Shown: positions 9,369 to 17,994, numbered from the stretch's first letter. The stretch: DNA of 64,000 bases from Streptomyces graminofaciens (GCF_030294945.1 NZ_AP018448.1:5734001-5798000), one strand, 5' to 3'. Translations and numbers: made by a program. Notes: generated from the sequence alone by a model not told the origin.

Positions 9369-10774
9369 CTGCGGGCCAGCCCTTCCAGTACGTCGGCGAG
9401 CGCGGTCACCCCGGCCAGACAGTCGTCCTCGGCGGCGTGCTCGGCCGGGGAGTGCGAGACGCCGGTGGGGTTGCGCACGAACAGCATGGCGGTCGGGACG
9501 CGCCCGGAGAGGATCCCGGCGTCGTGTCCGGCCCCCGTCCCGAGCACGGGCACCTTGAGGTCGGCGTCCCGGCCCAGGATGCGGGCGATCTCGTCCCGCA
9601 GGGCGTGCTCGAACTCGACGACGGGGGTGAAGGACTCACGTACGACGTCGAGTGCGACGCCGTGCTCCTGCGCGTAGTCGCGGGCCGCCTCCTCGATGGC
9701 GGTGACGACGACGTCCAGCGTCTTCTGGTCCTCGGCGCGGGAGTCGAGCCAGCCGCGGACGAGGGAGGGGATGGCGTTGACGCCGTTCGGCTCGACGGAG
9801 ATCTTGCCGAAGGTGGCGACGGCACCGGCGAGCCGTGCCTCGCGCCGGGCGGCGAGCACGGTCTCGGCGTAGGACAGCATGGGGTCGCGCCGGTCGACGA
9901 GCCGGGTGGTGCCGGCGTGGTTCGCCTCGCCGCGGAAGTCGAACCGCCACCGCCCGTGCGGCCAGATGGCGCTGGCGATGCCGACGGAGTCGCCTGACAG
10001 GTCCAGGGCCCGGCCCTGCTCGACATGGAGTTCGACGAAGGCTCCGATACGGGCGAGCCGCTCGGGGTCGGGCCCGATGTCCTCCGGGTCGTACCCCGCG
10101 GCCTCCATGGCCTGCGGCAGGGTGACCCCGTCGCCGTCGGTCAGCCGGTGCGCCTGCTCGACGGTCAGCTGCCCGGCGGCGAGCCGCGACCCCACACAGG
10201 CCAGCCCGAACCGCGCCCCCTCCTCGTCCCCGAAGTTGACGATGCCGAACGGCTTGTCGAACCGAGCGCCCCGGGCCCGCAGTTCGTCGAGGGCGGCGAA
10301 GGAGGACACGACCCCGAGGGGCCCGTCGAAGGCGCCGCCGTCGGGCACGGAGTCGAGGTGGGAGCCCGTGACGACCGCGTCCCCCTGCTCGGGATCCCCG
10401 AGCCAGGCCCACTGGTTGCCGTTCCGGTCGACCTCGTAGGTCAGGCCACGGCCCCTGGCCTGCTCCTCGAACCAGCCCCGGCACTCGCCATCGGCCGCCG
10501 TCCAGGCGAACCGCCGATACCCACCGGAGTCAGGGTGCCGCCCGATGGGCCGAAGCTCACGCCACATCTCGTGGAAGGAGGTTCCGCCGGGGACGGGCGA
10601 CGAGTCGGCGTCGGTGCCACCTGATGCAGCTCCAGGCTGTGGGCAGTCGTTCCGCAGGGCGGAACGGGTGGGCGCAGCCGCAGCCGCACCCGCACCCGCA
10701 CCCGCACCCGCACCCGCACCCGCACCCGGCGACGAGACGTCAGCCTCCGCCGGACCGTTGCCGCGCTGCTTCAC
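9365..10774 (-). CDS. M20-family amidohydrolase in the hut operon (candidate N-formylglutamate deformylase)
   Basis: This 469-residue metallohydrolase belongs to the allantoate amidohydrolase / N-carbamoyl-L-amino-acid hydrolase group of peptidase family M20. Zinc-binding motifs are present: [29 protein letters not shown], and the C-terminal GAGHDAGIL. The GTG start at 10774 overlaps the hutU stop by four bases. The first 65 residues are low-complexity, with an Ala-Gly dipeptide run encoded by a perfect CCCGCA-type repeat near 10685-10725. The operon lacks a HutG-type deformylase, so this enzyme is the obvious candidate for the last step, N-formyl-L-glutamate to glutamate and formate. The substrate is inferred only from context. 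Confidence 0.85.
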   Translation of the reverse strand: MKQRGNGPAEADVSSPGAGAGAGAGAGAGAAAAAPTRSALRNDCPQPGAASGGTDADSSPVPGGTSFHEMWRELRPIGRHPDSGGYRRFAWTAADGECRGWFEEQARGRGLTYEVDRNGNQWAWLGDPEQGDAVVTGSHLDSVPDGGAFDGPLGVVSSFAALDELRARGARFDKPFGIVNFGDEEGARFGLACVGSRLAAGQLTVEQAHRLTDGDGVTLPQAMEAAGYDPEDIGPDPERLARIGAFVELHVEQGRALDLSGDSVGIASAIWPHGRWRFDFRGEANHAGTTRLVDRRDPMLSYAETVLAARREARLAGAVATFGKISVEPNGVNAIPSLVRGWLDSRAEDQKTLDVVVTAIEEAARDYAQEHGVALDVVRESFTPVVEFEHALRDEIARILGRDADLKVPVLGTGAGHDAGILSGRVPTAMLFVRNPTGVSHSPAEHAAEDDCLAGVTALADVLEGLARR

Positions 10775-12435
10775 TCCGAGTCACCCTCACGCATCGGCAC
10801 CCGTACACCCCGCTCGTCGGCGACCGACTCCGCGATGTCGTAGCCCGCGTCGACGTGGCGGATCACGCCCATCCCGGGGTCGTTCGTCAGCACCCGGCGG
10901 ATCTTCTCCCCGCCCAGCTTCGTACCGTCGGCGACGGTGACCTGACCGGCGTGGATGGAGCGGCCCATGCCGACGCCGCCGCCGTGGTGGAGGGAGACCC
11001 AGGACGCACCGGAAGCGACGTTCACCATGGCGTTCAGCAGCGGCCAGTCGGCGATCGCGTCGGAGCCGTCGAGCATGGCCTCGGTCTCGCGGTACGGCGA
11101 GGCGACGGAACCGCAGTCCAGGTGGTCGCGGCCGATCGCCAGCGGCGCCGCCAGCTCCCCGCTCGCCACCATGTCGTTGAACCGCTCGCCCGCCTTGTCC
11201 CGCTCGCCGTAGCCGAGCCAGCAGATGCGCGCCGGGAGCCCCTGGAAGTGCACCCGCTCGCCGGCCATCTTGATCCACCGGTGGAGGGACTCGTTCTCGG
11301 GGAAGAGGTCGAGGATCGCCCGGTCGGTCTTGGCGATGTCGGCGGGATCGCCGGAGAGGGCCGCCCAGCGGAAGGGGCCCTTGCCCTCGCAGAAGAGGGG
11401 GCGGATGTAGGCGGGGACGAAGCCCGGGAAGGCGAACGCCCGGTCGTATCCGGCGAGTCGTGCCTCGCCGCGGATGGAGTTGCCGTAGTCGAAGACCTCG
11501 GCACCGGCGTCCAGGAAGCCGACCATGGCCTCGACATGGCGGGCCATCGACTCACGGGCACGGGTGGTGAAGCCCGCCGGGTCCTTGGCCGCGTACGACG
11601 CCATGTCGTCGAAGTCGACGCCGACCGGCAGATACGCCAGCGGGTCGTGGGCCGAGGTCTGGTCGGTGACGATGTCGATGGGGGCGCCCATGGCGAGGAG
11701 CTGCGGGACGAGGTCGGCGGCGTTGCCGAGGACGCCGATGGAGAGGGGCCTGCGCTGGTCACGGGCCTCGACGGCCAGCTGGAGGGCGTGGTCGAGGGAG
11801 TCGGCCCGCACGTCCAGGTACCGGTGCTCGATGCGGCGCTCGATCGCGCGCGGGTCGCAGTCGATACAGATCGCGACGCCGTCGTTCATGGTCACGGCGA
11901 GCGGCTGGGCGCCGCCCATGCCGCCGAGGCCGGCGGTGAGGGTGATCGTCCCGGCCAGGGTCCCGCCGAAGCTCTTCGCGGCGACGGCGGAGAAGGTCTC
12001 GTAGGTGCCCTGGAGGATGCCCTGGGTGCCGATGTAGATCCAGGAACCGGCGGTCATCTGGCCGTACATGGTCAGGCCGAGCTGTTCCAGACGGCGGAAC
12101 TCCTCCCAGTTGGCCCAGTCGCCGACGAGGTTGGAGTTGGCGATGAGGACGCGCGGGGCCCACTCGTGGGTCTGCATGACACCGACGGGGCGGCCGGACT
12201 GGACGAGCATGGTCTCGTCCTGCTTGAGGGTCTGCAGGGTGCGGACCATGGCGTCGAAGGAGCGCCAGTCGCGGGCGGCCTTGCCGGTGCCGCCGTAGAC
12301 GACGAGCTTGTCGGGGTGCTCGGCGACCTCGGGGTCGAGGTTGTTCTGCAGCATCCGCAGGGCGGCTTCCTGCTGCCAGCCAAGGGCGCTCAGCTCCGTA
12401 CCGCGTGATGCTCGAACGGGGCGGGGTCCTGACAC
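10771..12435 (-). CDS. hutU: Urocanate hydratase
   Basis: The 554-residue protein is a full-length urocanase, which hydrates urocanate to imidazolone-propionate using NAD+ as an electrophilic cofactor. Family hallmarks are [14 protein letters not shown] near the N-terminus, the NAD-binding region [18 protein letters not shown], the active-site Cys region, and [18 protein letters not shown] near the C-terminus. The GTG at 12435 is chosen because GGAGG lies 6 bases upstream; an ATG-like start further upstream would read through the promoter region. It is the first gene of the hut operon and starts divergently from a PLP-enzyme gene, with an inverted repeat between them. Confidence 0.96.
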   Translation of the reverse strand: MSGPRPVRASRGTELSALGWQQEAALRMLQNNLDPEVAEHPDKLVVYGGTGKAARDWRSFDAMVRTLQTLKQDETMLVQSGRPVGVMQTHEWAPRVLIANSNLVGDWANWEEFRRLEQLGLTMYGQMTAGSWIYIGTQGILQGTYETFSAVAAKSFGGTLAGTITLTAGLGGMGGAQPLAVTMNDGVAICIDCDPRAIERRIEHRYLDVRADSLDHALQLAVEARDQRRPLSIGVLGNAADLVPQLLAMGAPIDIVTDQTSAHDPLAYLPVGVDFDDMASYAAKDPAGFTTRARESMARHVEAMVGFLDAGAEVFDYGNSIRGEARLAGYDRAFAFPGFVPAYIRPLFCEGKGPFRWAALSGDPADIAKTDRAILDLFPENESLHRWIKMAGERVHFQGLPARICWLGYGERDKAGERFNDMVASGELAAPLAIGRDHLDCGSVASPYRETEAMLDGSDAIADWPLLNAMVNVASGASWVSLHHGGGVGMGRSIHAGQVTVADGTKLGGEKIRRVLTNDPGMGVIRHVDAGYDIAESVADERGVRVPMREGDSE

Positions 12436-12460
12436 GGTCTGCCTCCTCGCTATACAGCAA

Positions 12461-12487
12461 CTATTCACATCCTGGCCTGATGAATAG
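12461..12487. promoter_or_regulatory. Inverted repeat in hutU upstream region
   Basis: CTATTCA (12461-12467) and TGAATAG (12481-12487) form a perfect 7-base inverted repeat with a 13-base spacer, 26 bases upstream of the hutU start. A TATACAG sequence adjoins it at 12451. A TATACAG and a TATTCA also occur upstream of the MIO-lyase-like gene at about 21190-21230, which would fit one regulator acting on both, but the arrangement differs. Operator status is inferred from symmetry and position. Confidence 0.45.
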
Positions 12488-12554
12488 AACTAGTCAATAC
12501 GGCCGTACGCCAGCGCCGACACGCCACTGATGTTTGGCTGGACAGACTGGACGT

Positions 12555-13994
12555 ATGAGCTCGGACATCGACGGGACGGCGGGGGAAGAGATGGGAGACG
12601 CGACGATCGGGGCCGGCGGGAACGGGAGGCCGTACGGCGTCGGCCAGGGCGACGACACCGGCGGTGCGCGGGCCGCCCGGCGGGACGAGGCCGTGCGGGC
12701 GGCGGTGGAGCAGGGGCTGCTCGGGCCCGCGAGCCCGGTCGTGGGGCTGCTCGACGTGCGCGGGATCCGGGCCTCGGCGGCGGCGCTGCGGGAGGCGTTC
12801 GACGCGGTGACGGCGCCCGGCACTCCGGTGCTGCACGCGTTCGCGGTGAAGGCGACGCCACTCGTGCCGGTACTGCGACTGCTGCGCGAGGCGGGCATCG
12901 GTGCGGAGGTGGCGAGCGCCGGCGAGCTGGCCCTGGCGCGGGCGGCCGGGGCCCCGCCGAAGGAGACCGTGCTCGACTCCCCCGCCAAGACCCCGGCGGA
13001 GCTGCGGGAGGCGCTGGCCCTGGGGATCGCGGTCAACGCGGACAATCCGCAGGAGCTGGACCGCATCGACGTCCTCGTCCGGTCGGCCACCACCCGCTCA
13101 CCGCTCGGCATCCGGGTGAATCCGCAGCTCGGCGGCGGTTCCATCGACGCGCTGTCCACGGCGACGGCCACCTCGAAGTTCGGGGTGGCGTTGCGCGACG
13201 AGGGCGCCCGGGAGTGGGTCGTCCAGGCGTACGCGGACCGCCCCTGGCTGTCCCGGCTGCACGCGCACACCGGGTCGCAGGGCATGCCGCTCTCCCTGAT
13301 GACACAGGGCATCAGGGAGACGTACGAGCTGGCCGAGGAGATCAACCGGCGGATCGGCCGGCAGCAGATCGACACGATCGACATCGGCGGCGGGCTGCCG
13401 GTGAACTTCGCGTCGGAGGCGGCGACCCCGACGTACGCGCAGTACGCGCGGCTGCTGGCGGAGGCGGTGCCGGGGCTGTTCGGGGGGCGGTACGGGCTGG
13501 TCACCGAGTTCGGGCGCTCGCTGCTCGCCAAGCACGGGACGGTCGTGGCGCGGGTGGAGTACGCCAAGCGGGCCGGGGGCCGGCCGATCGCGGTCACGCA
13601 CGCTGGGGTGCAGGTGGCGACCCGCACGGTGTACGCGCCGGGGGCGTGGCCGCTGAGGATCGCCGCGTACGACGCGAAGGGGAGGCCGAAGGCGGGGCCG
13701 GAGGTCGTGCAGGACGTGGCCGGGCCCGCCTGTTTCGCGGGTGACCTGCTTGCCGAGGGGCGGTCGCTGCCGCTGCTCGAGCAGGGGGACTACGCGGCCG
13801 CGTTGGACACCGGGGCGTACTGCTTCGCGCACCACTACGCGTACAACTCGCTGCCTCGGCCCGGGATCTACGGATACGCGCCCGGCGCGGGCGAGAGGGA
13901 CGTGCGTTTCGCGGTGGTGCGTGGGCCGCAGACGGTGGAGGAGATCGTGGCGGAGTCGGGTGGGGGGCAGCGGTCGGTGTTGTTGGAGCTGTGA
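12555..13994 (+). CDS. Diaminopimelate-decarboxylase-like PLP enzyme (fold type III)
   Basis: This 479-residue protein has the alanine-racemase/ornithine-decarboxylase fold. The PLP-lysine motif is FAVKATP near residue 97. RLHAHTGSQG and DTIDIGGGLP bind the phosphate, and CFAGDLLAEG and DTGAYCFAHHYAYNSLPRP correspond to the C-terminal substrate-binding motifs. The usual EPGR is EFGR here, so the substrate may not be meso-diaminopimelate. Starts at 12555 or 12591 are both possible; the latter has a GGGGGAAG tract before it, and the first 30 residues are non-conserved. It is divergent from hutU and unlinked to lysine genes. Decarboxylase versus racemase activity cannot be decided from sequence. 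Confidence 0.8.
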   Translation: MSSDIDGTAGEEMGDATIGAGGNGRPYGVGQGDDTGGARAARRDEAVRAAVEQGLLGPASPVVGLLDVRGIRASAAALREAFDAVTAPGTPVLHAFAVKATPLVPVLRLLREAGIGAEVASAGELALARAAGAPPKETVLDSPAKTPAELREALALGIAVNADNPQELDRIDVLVRSATTRSPLGIRVNPQLGGGSIDALSTATATSKFGVALRDEGAREWVVQAYADRPWLSRLHAHTGSQGMPLSLMTQGIRETYELAEEINRRIGRQQIDTIDIGGGLPVNFASEAATPTYAQYARLLAEAVPGLFGGRYGLVTEFGRSLLAKHGTVVARVEYAKRAGGRPIAVTHAGVQVATRTVYAPGAWPLRIAAYDAKGRPKAGPEVVQDVAGPACFAGDLLAEGRSLPLLEQGDYAAALDTGAYCFAHHYAYNSLPRPGIYGYAPGAGERDVRFAVVRGPQTVEEIVAESGGGQRSVLLEL

Positions 13995-14057
13995 TGGGCA
14001 CGCTTGAGGCCCTGCCGGACGCCTGATGACTCGGGGGGGCGGGAACCGCGGTGCGAC

Positions 14058-14107
14058 GCGCGGGTTGTTCGTGGTTGCTCGCGCAGTCCCCGCGCCCCTC
14101 AGGGGCG
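14058..14107. repeat. Dispersed Streptomyces repeat with GCGCCCC hairpin
   Basis: The sequence has a GTGGTTGCTCGCGCAGTCCCC stretch followed by GCGCCCCTCAGGGGCG. It recurs in variant form at 24928-24975, 27431-27470 and in part near 35075. This is a known type of dispersed intergenic element in Streptomyces genomes, placed after genes and able to form a hairpin that may terminate transcription. Confidence 0.65.
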
Positions 14108-14392
14108 TACCGCAGGGCCGTGCGCTCCCATCCGCACGCCTCTCGCGCCACTCGAAATGATGGTCGCCGGGCGCCGCGTCGCGCCCCCGCCATGCGGTTC
14201 GGCCGCATAGCCCCACCTCAGCGCGCTGCGGCCCCATCCTGCCCTCAACAGGGCCGAAATCCAGGCAAGTTGACCCACACTAGCGTCCCGTAGGCATGTT
14301 CCACTGGAAAATGCCAGATCTCTCACTCCTCGCGCATACGTTGCGTAGCGTCTACGTCACTCAGCCGAACCGCAGGCAGGAGGGGAGCCACG
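14108..14392. promoter_or_regulatory. Leader and promoter region of the roadblock cluster
   Basis: No gene is seen here. Base composition falls near 14260-14340. A TTGACC at about 14269 could be a -35 element, but I cannot place a good -10 at 16-18 bases. A CTGG-AAAAT-CCAG-like imperfect repeat occurs near 14305. GGAGGGGAG directly before 14393 is the ribosome site of the first gene. Confidence 0.35.
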
Positions 14393-14791
14393 GTGCCCGG
14401 AATCGACGAGTGTCTGGTGGAGGCCATGAGGCTGCCCGGTGCGCTGGGCGCCGCGGTGGTCGACTGGACCAGCGGACTGGCGCTGGGCACGGTCGGGGAA
14501 GCACCCGGCGGTGACCACGAGACCACCGCTGCGGAGGCGGCCGAGCTGGCGCGGATCGCGGCGGAGCACCGGGCGTTCGCGCCGGAGGACGGTTCCGACT
14601 GGTCCGGGGCCGATCTCCCGGTCGAGGACCTGATCGTCAGCAACCGCGACACGTACCACGTGCTGCGGTTCGTGCAGACGACGTTCGACAGCAGCGTGTT
14701 CCTGCATCTGTGGCTGGCCCGTACGGACGGCAATCTCGCGCTGGCCCGGATCCGGCTCGGCGAGATGGCGGGACGGCTGGTGCTCGGATGA
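14393..14791 (+). CDS. Roadblock/LC7-family protein (first of cluster)
   Basis: This 132-residue protein has the Roadblock/LC7 fold signature: an N-terminal helix (DECLVEAMRLPGALGAAVVDW), the TSGLALGTVGE turn, a central helix rich in Ala/Glu, a strand EDLIVSNRDTYHVLRF, and a C-terminal helix LALARIRLGEMAGRLVLG. It aligns well with the last gene of this cluster, which has the same AALVDYTSGMALGTIGG core. Roadblock proteins dimerise and in bacteria act as GTPase-activating or scaffold partners of MglA-like GTPases. No GTPase is encoded nearby. The GTG start has a strong GGAGGGGAG. The stop overlaps the next ATG (ATGA), so translation is coupled. Confidence 0.8.
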   Translation: MPGIDECLVEAMRLPGALGAAVVDWTSGLALGTVGEAPGGDHETTAAEAAELARIAAEHRAFAPEDGSDWSGADLPVEDLIVSNRDTYHVLRFVQTTFDSSVFLHLWLARTDGNLALARIRLGEMAGRLVLG

Positions 14792-15636
14792 TCGCGGTCA
14801 GGAAACCCGCTCCGCTGCTGCCGTTGCGCGACAGAGTGCCGGGCCCCGGTGTCTCCCCGATGCTGAACCGGCTCGCCGCCGAGCGGGCCACCGGCGTACT
14901 GCTGCGCGAGCTCGGCACGCTCTACCTCTCCGAGGGCGAGGTCGTGCACGCCGAGAGCCCCCGCTCGCCGAGCCTCGACGTGCTGCTCACCACCGGCGGG
15001 ATCATCGACGGCGACGGCTGGCGGGAGGCGGTCGACAGGGCCGGGGCCGGGCTGCGGGTCGGGCGGTTCCTGGTCGACAGCGGCCGGGTCAGCAGGGGCT
15101 CGCTGGAGCTGTGCCACGCGGGCGCGCTGTTCGACGCGGCGTACTTCGTGCTCGGGCCGAGCAGCGCGCCGGCCAGCTTCCGGTACGGGGCCGCGCACTG
15201 GCTCGGGCCGATCCGCCCGGTGCCGGTGGCCGTGGTGGAGCGGGAGACCCTGCGCCGCCGCGACCTGCTGCACCGCATCTGGCCCGACCCTGCGACGGAC
15301 GACGGCCCACTCGTCCGCGCCGGCCACCGCGCCCCGTCCTCGGTCCCGGCCCGCCAGGGGGCGGTGCTCGACCAGGTGGACGGCTCCCGCACGGCGGCGG
15401 ACATCTCCGTGACCCTGGGGCGGCCCACCTTCCACACCCTGGTGGACATACGGCGTCTGGCGGCAGCGGGCCTGATAGCGCCCCACGCGTACCGCGAGGC
15501 GGCACCGGTGGGCACGGCCGGGCCGCCCGTGGTCGAGGACAGGACATCGGCCCCCGCCGGACCGTCGCCGTTCATCACCACCGACCCCGACATCGCGCTA
15601 CTGCAAAGGCTCAGGGATGCGCTGGAGGCCCTTTGA
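14788..15636 (+). CDS. DUF4388/PATAN-like protein with C-terminal winged helix
   Basis: The protein has 282 residues. Residues 25-140 resemble the DUF4388 (PATAN) domain: a small ligand or signal module with the recurring pattern RATGVLLRELGTLYLSEG, EVVHAES, and a later DVLLTTGGIIDGDGW. Residues 200-250 look like a winged helix (LDQVDGSRTAADISVTLG then DIRRLAAAGLIAP), as in MarR-like proteins. In other bacteria DUF4388 proteins are often found next to roadblock proteins and small GTPases. Its start overlaps the first roadblock gene by four bases and the next gene begins 37 bases after its stop, so it is in the middle of one operon. DNA binding is possible but not shown. Confidence 0.7.
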   Translation: MIAVRKPAPLLPLRDRVPGPGVSPMLNRLAAERATGVLLRELGTLYLSEGEVVHAESPRSPSLDVLLTTGGIIDGDGWREAVDRAGAGLRVGRFLVDSGRVSRGSLELCHAGALFDAAYFVLGPSSAPASFRYGAAHWLGPIRPVPVAVVERETLRRRDLLHRIWPDPATDDGPLVRAGHRAPSSVPARQGAVLDQVDGSRTAADISVTLGRPTFHTLVDIRRLAAAGLIAPHAYREAAPVGTAGPPVVEDRTSAPAGPSPFITTDPDIALLQRLRDALEAL

Positions 15637-15673
15637 GCGGCAGCGGCAACGCCCCGCCGAGAGGAGACTGCTC

Positions 15674-16396
15674 ATGGCCGCGGAGGCCGAAGTCCTCGAC
15701 GAACTGCGCCGGTTGAGGGCCCGTGTACCCCAGCTGACCGGTGCGCTCGCGGCCAGTGTGGACGGGCTCGTACTCGCCCACGACACCCCCGGCACCGAGC
15801 CGGAGAGCCTCGCGGCACTGACCGCCGCCGCGCTGGGCGTGGCACTGCGGCTGACGGACGCCACCGGCCGGGGCGACCTGCGCGAGCTGCTCCTGCGCGG
15901 CGAACAGGGCTATGTGGCGACGTACGCGGCGGGCTCGTCCGCGGTGCTGACGCTGCTGGCCCAGGACCGGGTCAACGTCGGCCGGCTGCACCTGGAGGGC
16001 CGCCGCGCGGGCAGCCGCATCGGGGAGCTGGTCGACGCGGTCGGGCCCCGCGCCGACCCCGCCGAGCGCCCGACCGGCACCGAGCCGTCCGTGAACACCC
16101 GGGCCGGCGAGGCGTCCGCGACCACGGCTGGTGCCGCTGGTCCCGCTTCGTCTGCGGCTTCTGCGGCTTCCGCGGCTTCCGCGCGGAACGGGTCTGCGCT
16201 GCCCATCCGACCGACGTCGCAGGCGCCGAACCCGGCCCAGGCACAGCAACCCGATCCAGCACCAGCCCCCGCACCACCACCCGCCAAGACCACGGTCAGG
16301 TCCACGCCGCCCCAGGTCCGTACGCCCCGCGCCCCGACCCCACGCACCACCACCCCCCGCATCACCCCGAACACCCGTTCCGCCACGGAGAACTGA
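15674..16396 (+). CDS. Roadblock-like protein with long Pro/Ala tail
   Basis: The protein has 240 residues. Residues 1-125 resemble a Roadblock/LC7 domain: LDELRRLRARVPQLTGAL, ASVDGLVLAHDTPG, the LTAAALGVALRL helix, and a sheet containing RGEQGYVATYAAGSSAVLTLL. The remaining 115 residues are disordered, rich in Ala, Ser, Pro and Thr, with basic charges near the end, and could serve as a tether. ATG at 15674 follows GAGGAG at about 8 bases. It lies between the DUF4388-like gene and a second short roadblock gene and is 16 bases before the latter. Confidence 0.72.
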   Translation: MAAEAEVLDELRRLRARVPQLTGALAASVDGLVLAHDTPGTEPESLAALTAAALGVALRLTDATGRGDLRELLLRGEQGYVATYAAGSSAVLTLLAQDRVNVGRLHLEGRRAGSRIGELVDAVGPRADPAERPTGTEPSVNTRAGEASATTAGAAGPASSAASAASAASARNGSALPIRPTSQAPNPAQAQQPDPAPAPAPPPAKTTVRSTPPQVRTPRAPTPRTTTPRITPNTRSATEN

Positions 16397-16412
16397 GAGG
16401 ACACCGCACATC

Positions 16413-16787
16413 ATGGCCAACACCGAGACCGCGCTCAAAGAGGCCCTCGCGTCCATCGAGGGTGCGACCGGCGCCGCCCTCGTCGACTACACCAGCGGTA
16501 TGGCGCTGGGCACGATCGGCGGCAGCAAGGGCTTCGACCTCACCGTCGCCGCCGCCGGCAACACCGACGTCGTACGCGCCAAGCTGCGCACCATGGAGCA
16601 CCTCGGCCTCAAGGGCGAGATCGAGGACATCCTGATCACCCTGTCCGACGCCTACCACCTGATCCGGCTGCTCACCGGCCGTGGCGGCAACGGCCTCTTC
16701 CTGTACCTGGTCCTCGACTCCAAGCGGGCCAACCTGGCCATGGCCAGGCACCAGCTGAAGAAGATCGAGGCGGAACTGGAGGTGTAG
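16413..16787 (+). CDS. Roadblock/LC7-family protein (last of cluster)
   Basis: This 124-residue protein is a compact Roadblock/LC7 domain: ALKEALASIEGATGAALVDY, TSGMALGTIGG, a helix with AAAGNTDVVRAKLRTM, the strand EDILITLSDAYHLIRLL, and the terminal helix ANLAMARHQLKKIEAELEV. It is clearly a paralogue of the first gene of the cluster, to which it is closer than to the middle roadblock-like gene. The gene is followed by a strong terminator at 16811-16847, which marks the end of the four-gene unit. The absence of a GTPase makes self-assembly or partnership with an unlinked GTPase the likely modes of action. Confidence 0.82.
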   Translation: MANTETALKEALASIEGATGAALVDYTSGMALGTIGGSKGFDLTVAAAGNTDVVRAKLRTMEHLGLKGEIEDILITLSDAYHLIRLLTGRGGNGLFLYLVLDSKRANLAMARHQLKKIEAELEV

Positions 16788-16810
16788 CCCCGCGCAAGGC
16801 ATCCGTACCC

Positions 16811-16847
16811 GCCGGGCGGCGCACCCCACCGGGGAGCGCCGCCCGGC
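16811..16847 (+). terminator. Rho-independent-type terminator after roadblock cluster
   Basis: GCCGGGCGGCGC (16811-16822) pairs perfectly with GCGCCGCCCGGC (16836-16847) around a 13-base loop. There is no U-tract, as is usual in Streptomyces. Confidence 0.75.
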
Positions 16848-16865
16848 ACGCCGTTACCGTGATCC

Positions 16866-16952
16866 GGCCAGAGGCGAAAGAAGACCAGAAGAAGCAGAAA
16901 CTCTGCAGAAGCCCAAGCAGAAACAGAGACAGAAACATCTGCGGAAGCGGAA
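16866..16952. repeat. Purine-rich AGAAGC-type tract
   Basis: About 85 bases are nearly all A and G on the plus strand, with repeated GAAGCAGAAAC- and AGAAGACC-like units. This is strikingly A-rich for this chromosome. It is in the leader of the lipoprotein gene at 16963 and encodes nothing plausible. It could shape the leader RNA or be slippage-derived. Confidence 0.6.
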
Positions 16953-16962
16953 GCAGCAGACG

Positions 16963-17694
16963 ATGACGGAGACGGTGGCGTTGCGAAGAACGGGAAGAGC
17001 GGCTGGGGCGGTACGGGGACCGGTGCTGGTCCAGGTGGCCCTGCTGGCCGGACTGTTGACGGCGTGCTCGGAGTCGGCCGACCAGGACGACGACACCGCG
17101 GCCAAGCCCTCGACCAGCGCGTCCGGGAGAAGCTCCTCCGAAGAGGCCGGCTCGACGGGCGACGTCGCCGAGCGCGGCGGCACCCTTGGCGCCCCCGGCT
17201 CCGCCTGCGAGCTGCCGGTCACCTTCGACACCGCCAAGTCGTGGAAGGCGGAGGCCGTCGAGGCCGACCCCGACGACGAGCCCACGGAGGAACTGGCGGA
17301 GCTCGCCGACTCCCTGCTCCACCAGGGCCCCTTCACCATGGCGTGCGAGATCGACGCCAAGCCCGCCGGGCACATCGGATTCATCCGGATCTGGACCGGC
17401 GCGACCACGAGCAAGGACGCGCGCACGCTGCTGAAGGAGTTCGTGGCGGCCGAGGACGACACGAGCAAGGTGAAGTACACCGATTTCTCCCCCGAAGACT
17501 CCGAGGGCTCGGGCGCCGAAGTCGAGTACCTCTACACCAGCAAGGCCCTGGACGAGACGAAGAAGGAGCGGGCGTTCGCCGTCACGACCCCCGAGGGGCC
17601 GGTCCTCGTCCACCTCGGAGGCTTCGACTCCGACGAGCACGAGGAAATGCTTCCGGCGTACGCCCTCGCGAAGCAGACCCTGCGCATCGCGTGA
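16963..17694 (+). CDS. Secreted lipoprotein of unknown function
   Basis: The 243-residue precursor has a signal peptide with LLAGLLTAC, a good lipobox whose Cys at about residue 35 would be lipidated. It is followed by a Ser/Thr/Asp-rich linker and a globular domain with the features SACELPVTFDTAKSW, IGFIRIWTGATTSKDARTLL and EVEYLYTSKALDETKKERAF. Actinobacterial lipoproteins of this general form are widespread and uncharacterised. The stop overlaps a GTG that opens the permease-tail remnant. I do not recognise a family function. Confidence 0.82.
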   Translation: MTETVALRRTGRAAGAVRGPVLVQVALLAGLLTACSESADQDDDTAAKPSTSASGRSSSEEAGSTGDVAERGGTLGAPGSACELPVTFDTAKSWKAEAVEADPDDEPTEELAELADSLLHQGPFTMACEIDAKPAGHIGFIRIWTGATTSKDARTLLKEFVAAEDDTSKVKYTDFSPEDSEGSGAEVEYLYTSKALDETKKERAFAVTTPEGPVLVHLGGFDSDEHEEMLPAYALAKQTLRIA

Positions 17695-17972
17695 CCCCCG
17701 CGAGCCCCACCCGTGCGCCGCGAACCGCGTGCGGGCTCGCCTTCGCCGTGGTCAATATCGCGGTGCTTGTCCTGCGGCGGGATCGCGTCCACCATGCGCA
17801 TTTCCGGACGCCGACGGTTCTGCCGGTCCTCGGGGCGTTGACGGCCGTGATCCTGGCGAGCCCGCCGGCCGAGCGGCCGACTGGTGTGTACGTCCGCGCG
17901 GGGGTTCTGCCGGCGATCGGGGTCGGTCTGTGGGAGGTGAACAAGGTGGTGCTGCGAGTGCGGGGCGAGTAA
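17691..17972 (+). pseudogene. C-terminal remnant of an APC-family amino-acid permease
   Basis: The 93-codon frame opens with GTG overlapping the lipoprotein stop. Its translation, with ACGLAFAVVNIAVLVLRRD, HFRTPTVLPVLGAL and ERPTGVYVRAGVLPAIG, matches the last two transmembrane helices of Streptomyces APC-superfamily permeases, which normally have about 450 residues. Everything upstream of these helices is missing and replaced by the lipoprotein gene. It is therefore read as the relic of a deleted transporter. A tiny expressed two-helix membrane protein cannot be excluded. Confidence 0.65.
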
Positions 17973-17994
17973 CAGCGCCCCCGCCGCCCCTACC

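Noticed and set aside
14393..16787. A classic conservon (cvnABCD)
   Set aside because: No histidine kinase, DUF742 or GTPase is encoded; only the roadblock component is shared.
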